Shown piece after piece: positions 1-5,031 of a DNA stretch of 5,031 nt (positions within the stretch are counted from its first letter, which is position 1; every line of letters begins with the position of its first letter). The notes beneath the pieces were generated by a model. That model was not told where the DNA came from and ran no database searches. It worked only from the letters and a program-made list of their open reading frames with translations. This DNA is from Verrucomicrobiota bacterium. GTDB taxonomy: Bacteria > Verrucomicrobiota > Verrucomicrobiia > Limisphaerales > DSYF01. The position numbers and the translations under genes are program-made. The stretch spans positions 1 through 5,031 of the forward strand of contig JALOTU010000376.1 of NCBI GenBank assembly GCA_025457725.1. The letters run 5' to 3'.

Positions 1-1107
1 CAGACCGCCGAGATCGAGATGCGCTGCGTGAACATCCTCTCCGACCTGTGGCACGCGCCGAAAGCCGCGCAGGCCACGGGATGCTCCACCATCGGTTCCA
101 GCGAGGCGGCGATGCTGGGCGGGATGGCGCTGAAGTGGCGTTGGCGTGACCGCCTGAAGTCCCGGGGCAGACCGGTTGGACGCCCCAACCTGGTGATGGG
201 GATCAATGTGCAGGTCTGCTGGGAGAAGTTCTGTCGCTACTGGGAGGTGGAACCGCGTTTTGTTCCCATGGAAGGAAACCGCTTCTGCCTCAATGCCGCC
301 GAGGCGTTGAAACTGGTGGATGAGAACACCATCGGCGTGGTGGTCATCCTGGGCAGCACCATGGATGGCCGGTATGAGAACGTGAAGGAAGTCAACGATG
401 CCCTACAGAAGTTGAATGCCAGCACCGGGTGGGAGGTGCCGATTCATGTGGACGCGGCCAGCGGTGGGTTTGTGGCGCCGTTCCTCCAGCCAAGGCTCGA
501 ATGGGATTTCCGGCTGCCGCTGGTGAAATCCATCAACACCTCAGGCCACAAGTTCGGTCTGGTGTATCCGGGCGTGGGCTGGATCATCTGGCGGGACGCG
601 GCGGAGCTGCCGGAGGACCTGGTGTTCCACTGCAACTACCTCGGCGGGGACCTGCCCAATTTCGCGCTGAATTTCTCCCGACCCGGCAATCAGGTGGTCG
701 CCCAGTACTACAACTTCCTCCGCCTGGGCCGGGAAGGGTATCGGCGGATTCACCAGACCAGCCGGGAGGTGGCGCTGCACCTGTCCGGGCAGCTCGCCCG
801 CTTGGGGCCGTTCACGCTGATTTCGGATGGGAGTGATCTGCCCGTGTTCGCCTTCACCACCAACGACAAGGCCAACTTTTCCGTGTTCGACATCTCGGAC
901 AAGGTGCGGGAACGGGGCTGGCAGTTGCCGGCCTACACCTTTCCCAAGAACCGCGAGGATCTGGCCGTCCTGCGCTGCGTGTGCAAGGAGGGCTTCACGC
1001 GGGACATGGCGGATCTGCTGTTGTACGACATTCAGAATGCGGTGAAGCATTTTGCGTCATTGAAACGGCATCAACCCCGGATGCAGGGTTCCGCGTTCCA
1101 TCATTGA
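1..1107 (+). CDS. gadB: Glutamate decarboxylase (PLP-dependent), 5'-truncated by window edge
   Basis: Converts L-glutamate to GABA and CO2 using pyridoxal phosphate, consuming a cytoplasmic proton; family members serve acid resistance or GABA metabolism. The frame is open from base 1, reading QTAEIEMRCVNILSDLWHAP, so the ATG at base 19 is internal and not the true start. Numbering from base 1, HVDAASGGF puts the Asp that should contact the PLP ring nitrogen at residue 151, and SGHKFG puts the Schiff-base Lys at 184. Their 33-residue spacing equals that of D243 and K276 in E. coli GadB, which implies about 92 N-terminal residues are missing and a full length near 460 (466 in E. coli). STIGSSEAAMLGG, DENTIGVV, YLGGDLPNF, NFSRPGNQV and FLRLGREGY are further family blocks. 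The C-terminus ends in His-His, comparable to the His near the end of E. coli GadB that acts in pH-dependent autoinhibition. Closely followed by a membrane-protein gene on the same strand. Family assignment is firm; the symbol is by similarity. Confidence 0.96.
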   Translation, partial: QTAEIEMRCVNILSDLWHAPKAAQATGCSTIGSSEAAMLGGMALKWRWRDRLKSRGRPVGRPNLVMGINVQVCWEKFCRYWEVEPRFVPMEGNRFCLNAAEALKLVDENTIGVVVILGSTMDGRYENVKEVNDALQKLNASTGWEVPIHVDAASGGFVAPFLQPRLEWDFRLPLVKSINTSGHKFGLVYPGVGWIIWRDAAELPEDLVFHCNYLGGDLPNFALNFSRPGNQVVAQYYNFLRLGREGYRRIHQTSREVALHLSGQLARLGPFTLISDGSDLPVFAFTTNDKANFSVFDISDKVRERGWQLPAYTFPKNREDLAVLRCVCKEGFTRDMADLLLYDIQNAVKHFASLKRHQPRMQGSAFHH

Positions 1108-1138
1108 GCGGGCCACTGCGGACTTGCTCCCCGCCAAG

Positions 1139-1987
1139 ATGCCGGACGACCCGAGGTCAGGCCCCATCGACGCCGCGCTGGCCGGCTGGCGTTGCCTCGA
1201 GGCGCGCGGGCCCTGGCCGTTCATCACACGACGGGAATTCGACCGATCGGATCGGGCCCGGCACGTCTGGATTTCCCGCGCGCACCGGAAGCGATTGGCC
1301 GGGGAGGTTCTCCTTGTGGAGGGGCGCATGCTGGTGCGCTGCCTGTGGGCCCCGCGCACACTGAACTGGTGGATTGCCACGCTGTTCGCGTTCGGTGCGG
1401 CTTTGTTCATGCTGGGCAGTGTGCTCAGTCTGGCCCCCGCGCTGGCGCGCCACATCGGGCTGAGTTCCACACAAGTGAACGCCGTCTTCTTTGCCGGGTC
1501 CATTCCCTTTACCACCGCCGCCTACCTGCAACTTTTCCAGAGCGCCAATGCACCGGAGGGTCCCACTCCGGAAGCCCGTCCGCCGGCCTCCCGACGCTAC
1601 TTCGGCTGGCGTCCGCGGGACATCGGGTGGTTGAGCTGCGCGCTTCAGTTTCCGGGCACGGTGCTGTTCAACTTCAATACTTTCGATGCCATGATTCCCG
1701 GTCTCACCTGGTTTCGCCAGGAGCTGTTGGTGTGGGTGCCGAACATTGTGGGATCGCTGCTGTTTCTCGTCTCCGGATACCTCGCTTTTATCGAGGTCTG
1801 CCACGCGCACTGGGCCTGGAAACTGCTGGGCTGCGTCGGTTTCATGATCGCCGCCCTCTGCGCATTCGTGCCTTCCGGGCTGCCACATGAGACGTGGGTC
1901 ACACTCTCTCTTGTGTTCACGCTTCTGGGCGCCAGTGGATTTCTCGCAGGGTCATGCCTCATGCTGCCGGAATCCGGGCAATCCTGA
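1139..1987 (+). CDS. Conserved six-helix integral membrane protein, function unknown
   Basis: About 282 residues. A basic, soluble N-terminal part (residues 1-75, with RRE, RARHVWISRAHRKR) precedes six likely membrane helices: about 77-98 (NWWIATLFAFGAALFMLGSV), 112-133, 163-180, 199-220, 226-245 and 253-275. Notable blocks are FFAGSIPFTTAAYLQLFQ, DIGWLSCALQFPGTVLFN, FNTFDAM and SGYLAFIEVCHAHW, which I recall only from uncharacterised bacterial membrane proteins. The WIATLFAFGAALFMLGS style of helix recalls YrhK-type small membrane domains, but that is a weak resemblance. A long Pro-rich loop separates helices 2 and 3. I chose the ATG at 1139; an in-frame TTG at 1124 would add five residues, and neither has a clear Shine-Dalgarno sequence. 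It lies just after the glutamate decarboxylase stop, so co-transcription is likely. It is too short, and has too few helices, to be the APC-type GadC glutamate/GABA antiporter. Coding status is good; the role is unknown. Confidence 0.85.
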   Translation: MPDDPRSGPIDAALAGWRCLEARGPWPFITRREFDRSDRARHVWISRAHRKRLAGEVLLVEGRMLVRCLWAPRTLNWWIATLFAFGAALFMLGSVLSLAPALARHIGLSSTQVNAVFFAGSIPFTTAAYLQLFQSANAPEGPTPEARPPASRRYFGWRPRDIGWLSCALQFPGTVLFNFNTFDAMIPGLTWFRQELLVWVPNIVGSLLFLVSGYLAFIEVCHAHWAWKLLGCVGFMIAALCAFVPSGLPHETWVTLSLVFTLLGASGFLAGSCLMLPESGQS

Positions 1988-2105
1988 TCTCGTCGCCAAC
2001 CGGTATGTTCGCGGCACACTGCCGGACCTGCACCTGGGTGGGACGGTTACGACGGCGCCTTTGGCACCGTACAGCTCAGTCTAAGCATGCCGTGAGGAGG
2101 GCGGG
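1988..2105. other. Convergent intergenic gap
   Basis: 118 bases between the ends of two genes that point at each other. It holds two small dyads: a perfect 5-base stem with a 3-base loop at 2012-2024 (CGGCA/TGCCG), and an 8-base stem with one mismatch and a TTT loop at 2052-2070. Neither is followed by a T-run on either strand, so neither is a convincing intrinsic terminator. Nothing that looks like a small gene is visible here. Confidence 0.5.
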
Positions 2106-4070
2106 CTAGCTTGCCCCGAGTTCCGCCAGCAACACGTTGGCGATCTCCTCGTTGGAGGAGGAGGTGGGAAGGAGGATGCTGCGCAGCCGCTGGATGAGGG
2201 ACTCCAGTTCCTCCAGCGGCGCGTCAAAGGCGGTGTCCAGCGCGGCGGCCGAGACATCCCCGAAATCCTTGCAGAAGCTGTGCGCGCCCGTGCCGGGAAA
2301 CAGCCGCAGCAGCAGCGCCATCGTATCCAGCCAGAGACCCCGGCTGACGAGGGGGCGGGCTTGATCGGGCGACAGACCCTCGCCCAGGATGGCGTGAGGG
2401 CTGAGCAGGGTGGCGAGGGCCTTGTCCTGCTTGAGCATCGATTCCAGCCGGGCGGGCAGGGGATCATCAGCGGCACCATCATTGCCAAGCGAACGCGCCA
2501 GACTGAGGACATCATCGACCAGGACCGGGAGATTCGTCTTGTGGTGCGCGAGGAGGATGCGGATGCCGAGAATGCCAAGGGAATAGAGGTCGCAGGGCGA
2601 GCTGGCCAGCGGCCATACTTCATAGTGCGATTTGGGGAACACCGTGCCCGCCGCGCTGGTGAGGCTTGCGGTTGCCGGATCATTCAGCCGGGTGGGGACG
2701 GTTCGGAACCTGGCCTCCTTGGGCCCGGTCGCCTCATTGGTATGCACGTGCGCGTAAAACGCCAGCCGCGTGTCCCCGACCGGCAGCGTGAGGCACAGCA
2801 GATCATTGGGATTCAATCCGAGATACTCCTCGGCAATGAGCGTTCCCTCCACCACCACGCCCCCGGATTGCGGGGTGACCGACCGGATGCGCACGTTGCC
2901 CATGCCCTGCGAGTGAACCGCGAGGCCTTCCGGCAGAAAGGGTGAGGGTTCGGGGTTGCCCAGCCGGATGAAGAATCGTTGTGCCGTGCCCGTGAGTTCC
3001 AGCGGATACGCCTGGCCCGGCCTGGTCAAGGTGGCGCGCGCCGCCCAAAGCGCGGGAAACGTGTCGCCCACCGCCTGCAACCGCACGGCAAAGCTGGCAG
3101 GGGTCAGATTCAACAAGGGAAGCTGCTGCGATTTTGCGTAGCTCCTGACTTCGAGGAACAGGTCCCGCCAGGCCGACAGTTTCAGGAGCAGAGCCTCGTT
3201 CAGCCGTTCCGCCGGCTGGCCCAGGCCGTGCAGGAGGAAGGGGAGTCCCTTCGGCGACTTCGACCATTGTTGGAACTGCGCGTAAATGCTTTTGCCCTGG
3301 GATGGGAGAAACCCCGGGTCGGTTACCTCCCAGGGTTTGCCCTCCAGGACACCAAGAAAATCCTCCAGCTCCAGTGGCGTCAAACGTTGAACCCGGACGA
3401 GCCCTGCGTGGGGATTAAAGACGATCGCTCCCTTTGCCTCCGCGGTCAGCGCGTCCAACCCCTGCACCGATGCGTTGGACGGGGCTTCGCCTTGCGTGGC
3501 CAGCAGCTTTTTCTCACCGGGTTGCTGCGGGTCATACAGGTAACGGAAGCAGGACTTGGAATAGGCGGGCAGGCCGAGCGATTCAAGCAGCGCGTCGTCC
3601 CGACAAAGTTGCCAGCGGGCGGGGGAGCTGACGATGAATGGCAGTTTTGAACCGGCTCCCTTTGTCTGGATCAGGATGGGGGAGGGATGGTTTGTCTCCA
3701 TGCCGGTCTGAATCACGGCTTCCGGGACCGCGGCAAGGCTCCGCTCGAAGTCGCGTTGCCAGCGCTGATCGAAGCTGCGGTTTTCGAGCCGCATTCCAGG
3801 GCTCGCCGTCGCGGGATCACTCAGGCCGGGAGACTGCACCCAGATTTCCAACCAATCATGGATGCGTGTCTGCGCGTCCGCGATTGCTCCGAGATAGACG
3901 CGGGAGCCGGCCACCTCACGCAGCAGGATGAACGCACCCTGCACCGGATCAGGTTTCGGACGAACCACCACGCAAACGCTGAGCGGCGTCTGGTCCGAGG
4001 TGGTGTGAATGGGAGCCAGGAGATACCCTTTGGGAACGATGGAAACCGGTGGTATCGCGTCGCTTGTCAT
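2106..4070 (-). CDS. Large protein with a degenerate protein-kinase-like (pseudokinase) region
   Basis: 654 residues, no signal peptide or membrane helix seen, so probably cytoplasmic. I do not recognise a named family. Residues 1-215 look like a mixed alpha/beta N-terminal region with no known motif. FNPHAGLVRVQRLTPLELEDFLG (218-240) and GKPWE (244-248) look like a conserved core. From about 285 the chain resembles a kinase C-lobe: a helix ending in QQLPLL, then LNLTPAS (320-326) in the place of the HxDLKPxN catalytic loop, with N321 for the Asp, T323 for Lys and S326 for Asn. A second landmark, PCDLYSLG (492-499), fits the D-x-[YW]-S-x-G motif of helix F. Between them, residues 343-482 are strand-rich and act as a large insertion. 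There is no glycine loop or clear DFG, so catalysis is unlikely. The C-terminal 110 residues are helical and acidic. The ATG at 4070 is the furthest upstream start: an in-frame TAA lies 21 bases before it. No good Shine-Dalgarno sequence is visible. Coding is sure; the kinase link is inference. Confidence 0.9.
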   Translation of the reverse strand: MTSDAIPPVSIVPKGYLLAPIHTTSDQTPLSVCVVVRPKPDPVQGAFILLREVAGSRVYLGAIADAQTRIHDWLEIWVQSPGLSDPATASPGMRLENRSFDQRWQRDFERSLAAVPEAVIQTGMETNHPSPILIQTKGAGSKLPFIVSSPARWQLCRDDALLESLGLPAYSKSCFRYLYDPQQPGEKKLLATQGEAPSNASVQGLDALTAEAKGAIVFNPHAGLVRVQRLTPLELEDFLGVLEGKPWEVTDPGFLPSQGKSIYAQFQQWSKSPKGLPFLLHGLGQPAERLNEALLLKLSAWRDLFLEVRSYAKSQQLPLLNLTPASFAVRLQAVGDTFPALWAARATLTRPGQAYPLELTGTAQRFFIRLGNPEPSPFLPEGLAVHSQGMGNVRIRSVTPQSGGVVVEGTLIAEEYLGLNPNDLLCLTLPVGDTRLAFYAHVHTNEATGPKEARFRTVPTRLNDPATASLTSAAGTVFPKSHYEVWPLASSPCDLYSLGILGIRILLAHHKTNLPVLVDDVLSLARSLGNDGAADDPLPARLESMLKQDKALATLLSPHAILGEGLSPDQARPLVSRGLWLDTMALLLRLFPGTGAHSFCKDFGDVSAAALDTAFDAPLEELESLIQRLRSILLPTSSSNEEIANVLLAELGAS

Positions 4071-4248
4071 CGCCGTTGATAATGCAGATTACGTTCAGTT
4101 TGGAAAGAGAATCCTATCCTCCCAGGCTCTTGCCGGCTGGCACCGGTCTTTTTCAACTCTTGGCAGGTGCAACCAGAGGGTCAGATTGGGACTGGGCCGA
4201 GTGGGCTTGGTGCGGCTCGTTTACGGGCGAGCTGTTTCGGCTGGAGGC

Positions 4249-4356
4249 CATCGCATAAATGGGTTGGCAGTGCTTTGCGAGCACCGGCGCCCGCGCATTC
4301 CATTGAAAAGCGACGGACATAGACCGCCGCTACATGTGGCTCTGGTTTATGCGATG
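4249..4356. repeat. Inverted-repeat-bounded 108-base unit
   Basis: CATCGCATAAA at 4249-4259 is matched by its exact reverse complement TTTATGCGATG at 4346-4356, an 11-base perfect inverted repeat enclosing 86 bases. Inside are two further dyads: GTGCT/AGCAC with a 5-base loop at 4270-4284, and the 8-base near-perfect stem at 4309-4331. No coding frame is evident inside. It could be a small non-autonomous element, a repetitive intergenic palindrome, or coincidence: one 11-base pairing in a 5-kb window is not very improbable. The right arm sits 8 bases past the stop of the nuclease-like gene. No target-site duplication is obvious just outside the arms. Confidence 0.4.
4306..4331 (-). terminator. 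Candidate intrinsic terminator of the nuclease-like gene
   Basis: Read on the minus strand, AGCGGCGG, a 7-base loop and CCGTCGCT form an 8-base GC-rich stem with one mismatch, running into TTTT. It lies about 33 bases downstream of the minus-strand stop codon at 4365-4367, a normal place for a terminator. The T-run is short, so efficiency is uncertain. The same sequence resembles GC-rich 'TAGCGGCGGTC' intergenic repeats that I associate with verrucomicrobial genomes, so it may be a dispersed repeat, with or without a terminator role. Confidence 0.4.
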
Positions 4357-4364
4357 CGTTCTAT

Positions 4365-5031
4365 TCACTGTTCGCGCAGTCGGTAGAACCTGCTGGCCGA
4401 CATGCTGCTTTCCGAGTCGCTAAAATACACCGTGCCGGTGCCAAGAACATTAGTCCAGACGGGCAGCCAGAACGTCAGGTTGGTTGAGGCGTCCACGATC
4501 ACAGTTCTGCCGGCTCGGCCCTTGAGATCGAAACCAAAATTGCCGGAGGCAAATCCCAGGTTGCCGGCGACTCTCGGCTCCAGTGCGGGGGTTGCGTACG
4601 GGTTGTTGAATTCCATGATCACCGGCAGATGGTCCGATGATGTCAGATCGTCACTGGCCAGCAGTGGCGGTGGCGGATTGGGAAGCAAATCGGTGCGGAA
4701 CACCTGGCTGCTGATCACATTGGTCCACAAGCTCTGGCTTGCCAAAATATAGTCAAAGCGGACATTGAGATTCCCCTGGATGGAGAGGGTGTAGTCCTCG
4801 CCGCTGATGGCGTTTACCGGTGTGCTTAACTTCAGTCCGGTGGGCGCGCTGGTAAGAATTTGGATCGGTTGTCGACTGCCGCCTGGCGGCCGGTATATGT
4901 CTTCGTTCAGGTCGCCGCTCAAGGAATAGGGATGGGCGCCATTGGCTGGGAGAAAGACCGTCACGAAAAAATTGGATATGGCGCTGGCCTCGGCGGCGCG
5001 GCGCAACAGACTGGTCGAGTCAGTGGCGGCT
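4365..5031 (-). CDS. Endonuclease/exonuclease/phosphatase-family protein, C-terminal part (N-terminus outside window)
   Basis: The frame stays open to the window edge, giving 221 visible residues; the TTG at 5006 is internal, not a start. Members of this DNase I-like superfamily hydrolyse phosphodiester or phosphomonoester bonds with a divalent metal. Numbering from the first full codon (5030), GDLNED (39-44) supplies the metal/active-site Asp40 and Asn42, RFDYIL (91-96) is the family strand before the last catalytic block, and SSDHLPV (131-137) supplies Asp133 and His134. These active-site residues are intact. The N-terminal catalytic Glu and any signal peptide lie outside the window. After about residue 150 comes a 70-residue tail with VDASTNL, PVWTNVL, YFSD and RFYRLR, a C-terminal module I associate with secreted verrucomicrobial proteins, so export is likely. 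DNase, lipid phosphatase or other substrate cannot be told apart. A terminator-like hairpin lies just downstream. Confidence 0.88.
   Translation of the reverse strand, partial: AATDSTSLLRRAAEASAISNFFVTVFLPANGAHPYSLSGDLNEDIYRPPGGSRQPIQILTSAPTGLKLSTPVNAISGEDYTLSIQGNLNVRFDYILASQSLWTNVISSQVFRTDLLPNPPPPLLASDDLTSSDHLPVIMEFNNPYATPALEPRVAGNLGFASGNFGFDLKGRAGRTVIVDASTNLTFWLPVWTNVLGTGTVYFSDSESSMSASRFYRLREQ

Larger units (their letters stand above)
4071..4364. other. Non-coding region between two minus-strand genes
   Basis: 294 bases separating the stop of the nuclease-like gene (right) from the start of the pseudokinase-like gene (left), both on the minus strand. The right half holds the inverted-repeat unit and terminator-like hairpin listed separately. 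The left half (4071-4248) should contain the promoter of the pseudokinase-like gene. I could not pick a convincing -35/-10 pair: candidates such as TTGAAA or TAGGAT on the minus strand lack a partner at proper spacing. The open frames that cross here start late or with weak codons and show no protein-like composition. Confidence 0.6.

Noticed and set aside
541..1050. Open frame of about 170 codons on the minus strand opposite the decarboxylase
   Set aside because: It lies fully antisense to a clear glutamate decarboxylase and its translation has no recognisable domain; long antisense frames are expected in GC-rich DNA.
1192..1890. Open frame of 232 codons on the plus strand inside the membrane-protein gene
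   Set aside because: It overlaps the six-helix gene in another frame and its product is Arg/Pro/Ala-rich low-information sequence typical of a shadow frame.
2052..2070. Hairpin in the convergent gap as a bidirectional terminator
   Set aside because: The stem has a mismatch and no T-run follows it on either strand, so the terminator call is not supported.
2081..2683. Second minus-strand frame of 200 codons overlapping the 3' part of the kinase-like gene
   Set aside because: Ser/Arg/Pro-rich product in a shifted frame; no sign of a frameshift, because the main frame runs uninterrupted to its stop at 2106.
2280..2945. Open frame of 221 codons on the plus strand opposite the kinase-like gene
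   Set aside because: Entirely antisense to the 654-residue gene, with Arg/Gly-rich composition and no domain; the minus-strand gene has coherent motifs and is preferred.
4071..4140. Promoter for the kinase-like gene
   Set aside because: Several partial -10-like or -35-like hexamers occur but none form a pair at 16-18 base spacing with good matches at a sensible distance from the ATG.
4009..4386. Plus-strand open frame across the intergenic region
   Set aside because: It begins inside the 5' end of the kinase-like gene on the opposite strand, runs through the inverted repeat and ends antisense to the nuclease-like gene; no protein-like pattern is seen.

Overview
This window reads as chromosomal DNA from a GC-rich bacterium (roughly 60% by eye). 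It most likely comes from the Verrucomicrobiota, near the Limisphaerales/Pedosphaera group. The best clue is the partial gene at the right edge. Its product is a secreted-type nuclease/phosphatase ending in a short tail with 'VDASTNL', 'PVWTNVL', 'YFSD' and 'RFYRLR', a pattern I associate with exported verrucomicrobial proteins. This assignment comes from memory, not from a search.

Layout: (1) Bases 1-1107 (+) hold most of a glutamate decarboxylase, cut at its 5' end by the window. (2) About 31 bases later (16 if an upstream TTG start is used), a same-strand gene at 1139-1987 encodes a six-helix membrane protein of unknown function. The two are probably one transcript. (3) A 118-base convergent gap follows at 1988-2105. 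(4) Bases 2106-4070 (-) hold one large gene for a 654-residue protein. I could not name it at first sight, but it carries degraded protein-kinase landmarks (LNLTPAS and DLYSLG) separated by about 120 more residues than in a normal kinase. (5) Bases 4071-4364 are non-coding and contain an 11-base inverted repeat enclosing 86 bases. Inside it are a small hairpin and a terminator-like hairpin with a short T-run. (6) Bases 4365-5031 (-) hold the C-terminal part of an endonuclease/exonuclease/phosphatase-family protein, with its N-terminus beyond the window.

Working together: glutamate decarboxylase makes GABA and CO2 from glutamate and consumes a proton. The membrane protein next to it may act in the same acid or GABA physiology, but it does not look like the 12-helix GadC antiporter. 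The pseudokinase-like gene stands alone on the opposite strand, and nothing in the window shows its partners. The nuclease-like gene appears to be a separate transcription unit. There is no CRISPR array, tRNA, rRNA, transposase or phage gene in the window. The item most worth follow-up is the kinase-like protein at 2106-4070.
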